A stretch of DNA of 64,000 nt from Apoderus coryli (taxonomy: Eukaryota; Arthropoda; Insecta; Coleoptera; Attelabidae): the NCBI GenBank assembly GCA_911728435.2, contig OU452207.1:18377682-18441681 (forward strand). Reading direction: 5' to 3'. Each line of letters opens with the position of its first letter. Position 1 is the first letter of the stretch. Under the pieces are notes generated by a model. It was not told the DNA's origin. It did no database searches and worked only from the letters and a program-made list of their open reading frames with translations. The position numbers and the translations under genes are program-made. This document shows positions 54,109 through 64,000 of this stretch, one piece after another.

Positions 54109-57040
54109 TTATTTTATTTTATTTATTAATCTACGGACAAAGTCCATTATTACAATATGTACAAAACAATAGCATACAACATAATACAGAAATTATAAAA
54201 CTTACATAACTCTAGACTATCCATAACAATTGAACTTAAAAAAAAACAAAAAACCAGCAATTGCGCGACAAACAACGGCTCGCAGGACTCCAACGCTCGC
54301 TGATGTTAAGGGATTAATGAATGATAATTTATTTTAAATTTTAAAAACAAGGAATTAGGGAAACCATTCATCTCTAGACCCCCTCCTCAAGCGACCGACG
54401 AACTCACCGAATGGTGCAAAGAAATCGATGTTATGATTAGAACAACGATTCGCCAGTCGCGCCACTCTGGTGACAAAGGTATTCATAGCGTAGTTCGCGC
54501 GGTGGAACGAGACGTGAAAGAGATCAGAACTTCTGCTTTGTCTAAGGGGAACATGAAAACCAATCTGGGATAAAAGACTGGAAGATAAAAGAGTATTGTT
54601 TAAAATTTTATATAGTATAGTCAGATCCCTGAGAACCCTGCGGGCGCCCAATGTAGCCAACTCCAGCTCACTCAGCAATACGCCGTAGTTTAAGTTAAAA
54701 TTAACGGGTCGTTCACGGCCGAGTCTAAAATGAACGTACCTTAGAAAACGGTGCTGAACCCTCTCGATACAGACAGTGTGACAAACATAAGATGGAGACC
54801 ACACCGCAGAGGCGTACTCCAAATGCGGCCTCACAAGGGATGTGTACAGGGCTCTGAATGTACCAATCTGACTGAAATCCCCCGAACAATGTCTGATGAA
54901 GCCCAACATCTTAATGGACCGCGATGTCGCGTGCCGGATGTGGTCGGTGTAGCTCAGTGAAGAATCCAAGTAGACACCCAGATCCTTGACCAAAGCCTTA
55001 TAATCCAAAGCGTCCCGGTCAATAAAGTATTCGTGAAAAAGTGGATCCCTAGTACGGTTAAAATTAACGCAAAAGCACTTCGATATATTCAAATCCAACC
55101 CATTTGCATCGCACCAATGCACAAGCCGAATAACATCCTCCTGCAAAAGGTAGCAATCGGATGGGCCTGCAATACGCCTATAACACTTTAGATCATCAGC
55201 AAATAACTTGATCTCACTATGAACGAGACATTGCTCTATGTCATTGACAAATAAGTTAAATAATAAGGGGCCCAAATGAGACCCCTGAGGAACACCAGAT
55301 GAAACTAGTATGGGCCTGGAATGAAACTCATTGATCCGGACAACCTGAGTTCTACCACATAAGTAGCTCCCCAACCAGTCCAACATAGGCGCAGAGATTC
55401 CAACAATCCCAAGCTTCTCAATGAGAAGCCGATGGTTGACACTGTCGAAAGCCTTAGAGAAGGCGGTATAAATGGCATGAACTTGATATCCGTGCTCCAA
55501 AGCCCGGGACAAGTAGTTTGTGAATTCGAGGAGATTGAGCTCGGTAGATTTACCTGCCTGAAATCCAAATTGATCGGAGATCACTAATGGCCCTAGAGTG
55601 GCCGTCAGATAACGAGTGATCAGGTTTTCGAATAGTATCGGAATTGAATTCAATATACAGACCGGTCGGTAATTTGTTACTTCATTTCTGTTGCCGGATT
55701 TAAAAATAGGGGTAATGAAACTAGTTTTCCATAATACACGGAAAGTGCCAGTGGAGACCGAATGATTGAAAATAATTTGAAGCGGTCTAGCAAGCGAAAA
55801 GCTACAATTCCTGAGAAGCAAGGCTGGGATTCCGTCGGGACCGGCCGACTTCCTCACTTCCAAGCCAACAATTGCCTTTAAAATATCTGAGAGAGAGATG
55901 TGATGACCGGAAACATTCACTAGGGTGTCCCCGACACAGCCAACCGGAGAGTCAAGACATCTGTCGTTATACACTGATTCAAAATACGCAGCAAACAAAT
56001 CCGCCCCACACTGATCGGCGTCGCGCGTTCGTTCACCCCATGATAGACGCGAGGGCAGGTCTGAAGATCCTCTTTTAGAATTAATGAACCTCCAAAAAGC
56101 TCCAATGTTTTGAGGCAGCTCACTCTCAATTGCATTTGTAAAAGACATATAGCAAACGCGAGAAAGGCGATTACATTCACTTCTGAGTCTGCTAAAGTCC
56201 GCATAATGCGTCTGCGAGCCTGTGAATTTGTAACGCTTGTGAGCCCTCTTCTTTTCAAATATGAGCTGTTTCAGCTCCAGTGAATACCACCGCGGAAATC
56301 GTTTAGAGGAACACCTCTTCTTGGGCACAAAAACCTCGAACGCATCGAATAAGATGTGGTAAAAGGTGTCGACCATGTCATCCACCGACCTATAGGAGAG
56401 AAGAAAATCCCACCGAATGCCAGCAAGACGGTGATTCAATGACTCAAAGTCAGCCGACTTAAAATCGTAGTAAAACCTTTCCGCTTGACGAGAAGGAGCC
56501 ACTTTGTGGGTTCTGAATGGTATATGAACAACCAAAGGAGGGTGATAACTGTCCGGCTCGATCAGAATGTCCTCCGCAACGACAACCCTGGAGTCGGTAT
56601 TGTGGGCCAAGACCAAGTCCAGAATACGGCCACTACGACCGGGCGTCCTGTTGAATTGAAATAAGTTGTGAAAATTGCACATTTCGGACACGCGTCAGAA
56701 TCTCTGAGTCTCGGGGAAAAACAGATTCATCTGGAAATATAGACGAGCTAAAACGATCGTCGATCCAGGTACCGTCAGCCAAATTGAAATCACCCAACAA
56801 ATACACTTCCGCAGAAGGGAATTTTTGAGAGAGTAGTTCAACAGTATCACCAAATGCAAGGTAATGGTCTATAGAAGATATAGGTGGTAAATAGACTACC
56901 CCAAATATTATAGAAATTCGCGCCCCTGAGAGCAAAATGAAAAGCTGTTCGATGCTGGTCGAGCTTTCAAGAACACAACCAGACAAAGTCCTGTGAACCG
57001 CTACGAGCACACCACCTCCGCGGGTACATGTGCTAGTTGC
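54109..57040 (-). mobile_element. CR1/jockey-like LINE-1, copy B
   Basis: The counterpart of 7637-10560 with the same 3' tail, the same 5' truncation and the same TATGTT flanks (54103-54108 and 57041-57046). It is better preserved than copy A. Confidence 0.85.
54355..57040 (-). pseudogene. LINE-1 ORF2, copy B, one frameshift
   Basis: A 778-codon open frame (56691-54355) holds the endonuclease end (SYHPPLVVHIPF) and a complete RT: KSAGPDGIPALLLRN, NYRPVCILNS, FGFQAGKSTELNLL, GVPQGSHLGPLLF, LFADDLKCYR near residue 494, and the C-terminal region to the stop. The upstream endonuclease part (57040-56633; VYLPP and LLGDFNLADGTW) is in another frame. The shift near 56690 is shared with copy A, so the defect predates the duplication. 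The N-terminus of the endonuclease is truncated. Confidence 0.87.
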
Positions 57041-57892
57041 TATGTTGATAAAAGTGCTGAAATCCTTGAAGTTTTCAATCAGTTCCACCCCCGCCTTCAA
57101 TTTACAATAGAACTCGAAACTAATAATAACTTACCTTTTCTGGATACAATAGTTATTAAGAATTTCGACAACAAACTGTTGACGGATTGGTATCAAAAAC
57201 CAACTTTTTCTGAGCGTTTTCTAAACTTCTTTTCTTCTCACCCATTTTCACAGAATATTAATATTATTCAAAACTTAAAATATAGGGCTTTACACTTATC
57301 TGGTCAACAATTTTGGGACCAGAATCTAAACAAAATAAAAGAATATTTGATAAAGAACAATTATCCAATGAGTATTATAAGACGCTTCTTATATCATGAT
57401 CACCAAACACAACCTCCAGATGATATACCTACCACCATTAATATTAAATATTTTAAAATCCCTTATGTCAAAAACTTATCTGAGAAACTAACGAGGATTT
57501 TAAATAAGAGTAATGTCAAAGTTTGTTTAAAATGCGAAAACACTAATAAAAAGTTTTTCTCTCAATTAAAATCTAGAACCCCGAATGAATTCAAATCTGG
57601 ATTAGTGTACGAAATACCTTGTTTAAACTGTAACAAAGTGTACATAGGTCAGACGAACAGATACTTGAAAACTAGAATCAGCGAACACAAAAGAGACTCT
57701 ACTAACATTTTAAAGTCTTTAAAAAGAAAACCTAATCTTACAGCACTTGCCCAACATACGCTTGACCACTTACATCGTTTTGATTTTGACAATACTAAAA
57801 TTGTTAGCCAACAAAAAATATTAAAAAAACGTTTAATGGACGAAATGATTTGTATTAAAAAAGAGAAAAACTCTATTAAGAGGGGCGTTTGA
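57041..57892 (+). pseudogene. PLE-1 RT C-terminal half and GIY-YIG domain, copy B
   Basis: Continues the PLE protein after the LINE. Compared with copy A, 27 bp are missing right after YVD: nine codons covering DIITAIPN and the second catalytic Asp, in frame, between two GAT repeats. Downstream it retains the GIY-YIG signature (LVYEIPCLNCNKVYIGQTNR, then RISEHK). It ends abruptly at 57879 in unrelated sequence. The Met at 56993 lies in antisense LINE and is not a start. Confidence 0.82.
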
Positions 57893-57904
57893 ATAAAATC
57901 GTTT

Positions 57905-58390
57905 GCAGACCTATTTTGGCGCATGGTAGACTCCACTAATACGTATCTGGTAGCAAATATGTAAAGATAGGATTAGGTATTGAAGTATTTTGAAGTTGAA
58001 ATATTGGATTGTTAGTTCAAAAACAGAGTTAGAAAATCATCATATTTCGCTTTGCAGGCATAATTTTGCGCATGGTAGTCGCCACTAAGACGTATCTGCT
58101 AGCAAAAATTTTCATAGGGTTTTAAAGACCAAAGATGGGATTAGGTAATGAAGTATTTTCAAGCGGAAAGATTAAATAGTTCACTCATAAATTGAGTTCA
58201 AACATGGGTAATTTTTTCAAATTTACAGATATATTTTTGTGGATGGAAATCTCCACTAATACGTATCTGGTAGCAAAAATTAATAGGGTCTTAAAGACTA
58301 AGGTTTGGATTAGGTAATAAGGTATTTTGAGGCTACAACAATAAATAATTACTTAATAAATTGAGTTCAAAGTCAGCAACTTTTTCCTCA
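57905..58390. repeat. Satellite-like array, three ~160-bp units
   Basis: Three degenerate units start at about 57919, 58069 and 58236. Each contains GCATGGTAG-like sequence, then CCACTAATACGTATCTGGTA, then GGATTAGGTA and GAGTTCAAA. No coding. The array directly follows the PLE-1 copy B breakpoint. Confidence 0.65.
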
Positions 58391-59230
58391 TTTTGTGCTA
58401 TGATTCTAATATTTAATAATGATAATATTACTTTATTACCTAATTTATATATTTAACAATCACTTGTAATTAAAATTGTTCGTGAAAACTTTCTGTATTA
58501 GACAATATCCATATATAAAAAAAAACCCTCATATTTCCCTTCAAATATCCGCCATTTTCTTATAATTTTTTTATAAATGTAGCCAAGAAACAAGTAATTC
58601 GTAGTTGGGACAGCATTGAAGAGATGGCGCTGTTTATACACAGTGACACAAAAATCTAATGGTTTTGTCGTACTTATATTATTAATATTTAGTTGTATGT
58701 GGTATAGTATATTATGTATATGCGTATGTACTAGGAGTAGGGATTATTAACGTTAGCCATGTACAGTAATATCAGAGAATACATAAACATCTATGGTAAT
58801 ATTATGTAGGTATACCTACCTACTGTTAGAGGATAAATACAAGAAGGGATAAAGTAGTAGTAGTTTGTTACGTTAGTTTATTGGAAATAATACAATTATA
58901 ATAATTATTATTAAAATTCTGTTTCGTTACGCAGGTCATATATTTTTGATTATATTATAACTAGTCGGGAAAGTTTTAGGGTGACACAACCGATTTTTTA
59001 TGATCTATAGAGAGATTACAAGAACTCCCGGCTGGTAGTTATTACAAAATTATAAGATACTCTTGGTGGGGGTTTAAATAGCGTTTAAAATTTCATCAGA
59101 TAGGTAGTTGGAACGTATATACAGGGTTATTCACGCCATACGACACGGAATACTGTGGTTAAACTATTTAATTTCCTTAAGGTTTTATTCATGGGTTCGA
59201 TAAAAATGATTTATGGCTACATTTTAAAAA
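58391..59230. other. Non-coding stretch
   Basis: No gene. ACAGGGT motifs typical of insect repeats occur near its right end. Confidence 0.5.
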
Positions 59231-61204
59231 TATTGTGAGTCTATACAGGGTGTCCCAAATATGAGAAATTTAGTTGTGTTTTTTTAAATGGAATGCCCTG
59301 TATATGAATAAATTTCCCGTTCAAAATAAACCTAAATTTCATTAAAGCACATCTCACCTAAACCTGACAGTTTTTTAAATATTTATGTTTTAATAAAAAT
59401 ATAGACAAAATTTGAATGAAAAAATTCACACCTATTTGTTTGTTCTTTTTAAGCCAGTCTAGGCTGATGAATATCTCATCACTTGTTACGCCAAATATAA
59501 AAAATCCCCAATACTAAATACAGGGTGTCCAATACTATAACTTATATGAACGTAAAGTTTAATTCTAAATAACTTGTTTATTTCAAATGGAACACCCAGT
59601 ATATGAGGTAAAAATTAGATGCACAAAGTAATTCTCTGTCAAATATTATAATACTTTCCTATGGACAACTCTTGACGTTTTCGTGGAAAATGCACATATT
59701 CATAATATTATGCGAATTTTTAATTGAACCTGTTAATTTCATGTAGACCACCCTGTATTTGATGGTGATGAAATTAATTATCTATTAATCACTATGAGGT
59801 TTTCTTATAGATATGTATATTTTTTTAATGTATGGAAAAAGCACATATTGGTAGTAATAGGAAGAATTTTTCAAAATTATATTCGTCAAGTCAGCCATGA
59901 GAATTTGACAAACCATAATTTAAACAGTAACATAATAAATAAATACATTTTTAACTTAAATTAAATAACAAGATATACCTACATAAAAACTGATACATTT
60001 TATAATAAATGTTCAAAATGATTGGACTCTATAGGCACATTTGAATCCTTTTCTTAATCCTTCAACAACTTTAATCTGGTGTAACGCTTCTAAACGCTTC
60101 ATTTATTTGCTCTCCTCTATTAAAAAAGTTTTCATTTGCGATGATTTTGTTCCTGGCCCATTTATAAAATTCAACACGATTTAAAATCAATATTGAAAAG
60201 TTCTTGATGCAGTTGCACTGTATTTGGGTGGTATCTTTCGTTAAACTGCCTTAACAGCCTCTCGAAGACCGCTTTTTTGGGGTGATTTTGCGCCAGGAAC
60301 CTTTGAGCGTAAACTCGCGATTCCAGTAAAGCGTTTTTGGACCATTCTCCCAGAATAAAAATCATGTGTATTCTTTTTCCTTTGGAATAGGTTCGCATTT
60401 TTGAATTGAAGTGAATTAAATCAAATGTCACAGATAAAAAACTGTTCTATGAAAAATTCTCAACTCTTAGGTAAGAATTTTCAACAGACTATTTGACAGT
60501 AAATATCAAATTAAAAAAAATGTATTCTATCTTCTCAAATTCTCATGGCTGACTTGATAAAGATTATAATTTTGAAAATTCTTCCTCTTATTGCCAATAT
60601 GTGTGCCTCTTCCATGCAAAATTAAAGTATACATATCTACAAGAAAACTTTAATTTTTGCATCATTAAATACAGGGTGGTACACATGAAACTAAGAGATT
60701 CAATATCAAATTCGCCTAATATCATGAATATGTGCATTTTCCACAAAAACGTCAAAAGTTATTCATAGGAAAGTATTATAATATTTGACAGATAATTCCT
60801 TTTTGCATCTAATTTTGACCTCTTATACTGGGTGTTCCATTTGAAATAAACAAGTTATTTAGAATTAAACTTTACGTTCATATAAGTTATACTATTGTAT
60901 TTAGTATTGGGGGCTTTTTATATTTAGCGTAACAAGTGATGAGTGGGTCTATTTATCAGCCCAGACTGGCTTAAAAAGAACAAACAAATAGATGTGAATT
61001 TTTTCATTCATATTATGTCTATATTTTTATAAAAATTTAAATATTTAAAAAACTGTCAGGTCTAGGTGAGATGTACGTTAATGAAAGTTAGGTTATTTTG
61101 AACGGGGAATCTAAAAATATATTCATATACAGGGCATTCCATTTAAAAAAACACAACTATGATTCATTTCTTATATTTGGGACACCCTGTAAAGACTCAC
61201 AATA
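59231..61204. mobile_element. 2-kb fold-back element around a DUF4817 transposase remnant
   Basis: Arms of about 670 bp (59231-59905 and 60530-61204) are imperfect reverse complements, with TACAGGGTGTCCC near both outer ends and more AGGGTG motifs inside. The centre carries a minus-strand coding remnant with the N- and C-terminal ends of one transposase joined together. It looks like an internally deleted DNA transposon. Confidence 0.7.
60010..60431 (-). pseudogene. DUF4817-type transposase, N and C ends only
   Basis: 86 codons from 60431 contain GEWSKNALLESRVYAQRFLA and FERLLRQFNERYHP, the helix-turn-helix module at the start of these transposases. Further along in other frames come NENFFNRGEQINEAFRSVTP and, at about 60010-60035, NHFEHLL and a stop, the typical C-terminus. 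The catalytic middle is absent. Same family as 36411-36670. Confidence 0.55.
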
Positions 61205-61668
61205 CCTAATACCCTACTTAATTTTTTACTGTTAAAATAAGTAATGTACCAATCGTAAATCAAATAGATAGGTACTATGTTAAACCGCATATTAAACTAA
61301 AACTTAATTTTTCTCGAAAATGCAGCATTCTATCATCTTGAGATAAGAATACCTCATATTTCCTAAGAATGATGTCAGAATTCTCGAAAAGTTAGTGAAA
61401 AAGAAGTTTTTATTAGAAATGTCCGTTGATGCCCGTTTGGACGCCCATGTTCGCAATTTCATTCAGCAGTGTATGGCTAACGAATGCTTCTATTTAGGGA
61501 AATATCTTTGTCACCTTTCACTCCAATGGCTAAAAGCGCTTTCGCTTTCTTTTAAAAACTATAACTGCTTTCGGAAGCAATTTCGCATTAGAAGTTTGCC
61601 ATGACATCTGCTCTACAATTTGTGGCTTTCGCTTGGTCCATTAGTTTCTGGACACATTGTATACTATT
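61205..61668. other. Unassigned stretch
   Basis: Contains a 69-codon frame at 61395-61604 (MKKKFLLEMSVDARL...) without a recognised domain. I would not call it a gene. Confidence 0.4.
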
Positions 61669-61966
61669 AGGAAAGACACTCTTTGATGGATGAAATAAAC
61701 GCCTCATGGTTTTGAAACTGACAAACTAAAACAACAGGGCTAACCTAATACATTTTGAAAAACTCTGCAAGCATACAGGGTGGCCCAAAGAAAAGATAAG
61801 TATGTATTATCATAGTTAGGAAAGACACTCTTTGATGCATGAAAAAAACATGTCATGGTTTTGAAACTGACAAACTAAAACAACAGGGCTAACCTAATAC
61901 ATTTTGAAAAACACTGCAAGCATACAGGTCGGTCCAAAGAAGAGATAAGCATGTATTATCATAGTT
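61669..61966. repeat. Tandem duplication, two 149-bp units
   Basis: AGGAAAGACACTCTTTGATG starts both units (61669 and 61818), and each ends TATTATCATAGTT. A few substitutions separate them. Each unit contains a CATACAGG(G/T)(T/C)GG motif. Confidence 0.8.
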
Positions 61967-62925
61967 CTGGTTTTTTAAATAGAACACCCTGTATTGGAGT
62001 ATTTAATAGTCCCTCAAAAATAACTGGGATTCGTTTTAAGGTGTCATATACCTATGTTTTACGGTTTTCACAGAAATCATCAATTTGTGAAAATTTAGAG
62101 GCTTGGCAAAAAAATAATATGTTGAAAATATTTAAAAATCTTGACTATTTATCGCAAATAAAACCAGTTTTTTTTACATTCATCCTTTTTATGTATAATA
62201 GTATATAACTATAACTAGTCTAAGCGAAGATAAGTATCAAACGTATAAGAATGCTAGCACAAAAAAGAATGTGAAAATAATTTACGCAAAATAGAAATAT
62301 AAGATTTTAGTGTCACTATGTATTACAGTGACTATATATTCTAACAGTGATGTCATTAGAGTAAAAAAGTTGTCTTGTTTTTTATTGGCTCACTGAAAAA
62401 CGTGGTTTCCGGTCCGGCATTAATCTGCACAGTTTTTGTTTGTTTACTTTTTTTTACATGGGGTTCTTATGGAGGCATTCGGATGTTGAAAGTTTTTGTA
62501 CAAATTTTAGTGTTAAATATTATATTTATAAACATTTGTGATTGAAGACTTGTTAATAGTGTGTTAGTGATTGTTTTAAGACTATAATTAATATTTCAAA
62601 CCCTGTTTCAAAGAGTGGGTTTGCTGCGAAAGTATGTCCCAATCGCGTATTGCACGGCGTTACAGAATCAGTTATAATAATAATAATAATTAGGTACATA
62701 AATAATAATTAGTTACATAGATGCCTAGAAATAATGCTCACGCATAAATGTATTTCCACAGCTCATAAAGTCCGTTTGGATCATTTGGCTCGTCGATTAA
62801 AATAACATAACCTAAGACTGTGTTGTGTTATAAAAAAAAACAAGTTTTTTGTCATTATTTTGCACGAAAATATATGTGTACATAATAATAATGCTTTAAA
62901 TAATTCTGTTTGTAGTAGAACAATA
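61967..62925. other. Non-coding region upstream of the THAP sequence
   Basis: No supported gene, although an 85-codon frame exists at 61951. It may hold the promoter of the THAP sequence, but I see no clear element. Confidence 0.45.
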
Positions 62926-63450
62926 ATGCTTGGATGTGCTGTTGTGGGTTGCAGTAATTCTGCCAGAAAAGGATTTGTTACGAAAACATTCCCAAAAGAT
63001 CCTGAAAGAAGCAAGCAATGGTTAATTAAGACCCGGAGGGACAACTGGCAACCTACTGATTAATCATGCTTGTGTGAGGTTAGTAATAGTAATATACTTA
63101 ATCTAGGCGTAACAGCACTACAAAAATATATTATGTTTTATTTTTATACATAATTTAATGGTATTATTTCTCACTTGTACTTGCTTGATATTTCTTATCT
63201 ATTATTATTAATTATTATACGTATTCAGGTTCACTTTCCTCCTGAAATGTGGGAAAAAACTCGAGAAGATGGCACTCGCAAATTAAAGAGTAATCCTGTT
63301 CCCTTCTTCTCATTTTCTAAACCAGTAAAGAAGAGAAGGCCTCCACCTCAGAGAAGTTTAGTTTTGCGCAAGAAAATTACGTGTTGTTTCAGGATTACCT
63401 TCTTCTACTTCATCTCCAAGCAGAATTACAGAAGGCGATACTGTTTTAGA
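62926..63450 (+). pseudogene. THAP-domain zinc-finger gene, two exons, interrupted
   Basis: Exon 1 (62926 to about 63080) encodes MLGCAVVGCSNSARKGFV, then FPKDPERSKQWL and RRDNWQPTD. A TAA follows, and then SCLCE before GTTAGT, a splice-donor-like site. After about 147 bp, TTCAG at 63225-63229 precedes VHFPPEMWEKTREDGTRKLK. Together this gives the C2CH pattern of a THAP DNA-binding domain, with C-E-V-H-F across the splice and a VPFFSF in place of AVPTIF. The in-frame stop, and a likely frameshift near 63390, suggest a pseudogene. THAP domains occur in host regulators and in P-element-type transposases; nothing downstream decides which. Confidence 0.65.
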
Positions 63451-63453
63451 TAA

Positions 63454-64000
63454 ATTTATATTGTACTTCCGGCTCATTATTGCGGTAATTGTTACTTGAT
63501 ACTTAAGTATGTGACAGCTCTTCAGCAATTAATTCTATTACAAATACAGGTAGAAAATGGATGTACCTATTGTATATTATTGGTAAAATTTATTACAAGA
63601 TGTGGGTAACATCTCTGATTAGAGCATAGTACAATTTTATTAAAGTAGGTATGTACAAATTCAAAAATTAAAACACTGTTATTTATGTGTAATGTTTATT
63701 AAATAAATGCATTCTTTTTTTACAAAAAACCCTGTTTTTCTTTATATAAATACCTATACAGTGTATAATGTATTTGTAAATCATTATTTAGATTATAGAT
63801 ACCTAAGTGGCTACAATAAAGTTGGTTAAAATAAAAAGTGTTTTACTTGGAAAGAATCCATTACAAGTGTTTTATCAAGAATTTTAGTGAAGTTTGATTG
63901 TACAATTTGCTGGTCGAATCTGTAACAAATAAAAATATCACTTAGATTTTGCATCTATAATTCTAAATTGGAAAATCCACTAAATAATACTCGTAATATT
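63454..64000. other. Non-coding right end
   Basis: AT-rich, no gene recognised. Confidence 0.5.

Larger units (their letters stand above)
53110..57879 (+). mobile_element. PLE-1 copy B with nested LINE-1
   Basis: Matches copy C from its 5' end and copy A from about 53486 onward, including the LINE at the identical base. The BEL/Pao-1 target is unoccupied here (single ATCTC at about 53969). It breaks off at 57879 within the C-terminal coding region, where copy A continues. Confidence 0.85.

Noticed and set aside
61951..62208. 85-codon frame
   Set aside because: Starts inside the 149-bp tandem duplication and shows no recognisable motif.

Overview
The window is eukaryotic, AT-rich and almost entirely built of transposable elements. 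The set of elements (BEL/Pao and Ty3/gypsy LTR elements, Penelope-like elements with a GIY-YIG domain, jockey/CR1-like LINEs, Tc1-like and DUF4817-type DNA transposons, a THAP-domain gene) points to an insect. I cannot settle the order from sequence alone; a hemipteran or beetle would fit. No ordinary single-copy host gene is securely identifiable. The best candidate is a broken two-exon THAP-domain gene at 62.9-63.45 kb.

Layout. 0-11.9 kb: a Penelope-like element (PLE-1 copy A) whose reverse transcriptase is split first by a CR1/jockey-like LINE (7637-10560, minus) and then by an intact BEL/Pao element (526-7496, minus, 5-bp target duplication). The copy at 53.1-57.9 kb (PLE-1 copy B) carries the same LINE at the same base but not the BEL/Pao, so it is the empty site. 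11.9-16.7 kb: a Ty3/gypsy element (minus) with 372-bp LTRs, a mostly deleted integrase and a roughly 45-bp minisatellite after the pol stop. 16.7-21.2 kb: nested fold-back and MITE-like units, a third PLE-1 copy and a 339-bp solo LTR.

21.25-34.2 kb: a second BEL/Pao element (plus), its integrase interrupted by a 6.97-kb Penelope-like insertion (PLE-2). The insertion is two near-identical 3.4-kb units in inverted orientation, a giant palindrome; the plus unit encodes an intact 846-aa RT/GIY-YIG protein. 34.3-36.7 kb: two oppositely oriented fragments of a transposase resembling the RAG1/Transib core, and a DUF4817-type transposase remnant. 37.3-38.4 kb: a LINE 3' fragment.

38.66-42.6 kb: a complete Ty3/gypsy element with identical 143-bp LTRs and one 1202-codon Gag-Pol frame. 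It has no obvious tRNA primer site. The bases just after the 5' LTR are perfectly complementary over 16 nt to the LTR itself, as in self-priming (Tf1/sushi-type) elements. 43.56-46.67 kb: a GC-richer jockey-type LINE with a 12-bp target duplication and A20 tail. 46.7-53.1 kb: mostly non-coding, with a Tc1-like inverted-repeat unit and a 1.05-kb fold-back element. 57.9-64 kb: a short satellite-like array, a 2-kb fold-back element around a DUF4817 remnant, a 149-bp tandem duplication and the THAP pseudogene.

The elements do not act together as a system. What links them is nesting order: PLE-1, then the LINE inside it, then duplication, then gypsy-1 and BEL/Pao-1; and BEL/Pao-2, then PLE-2 inside it. 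The intact, plausibly young proteins are BEL/Pao-1 Gag-Pol, gypsy-2 Gag-Pol and the plus PLE-2 protein.
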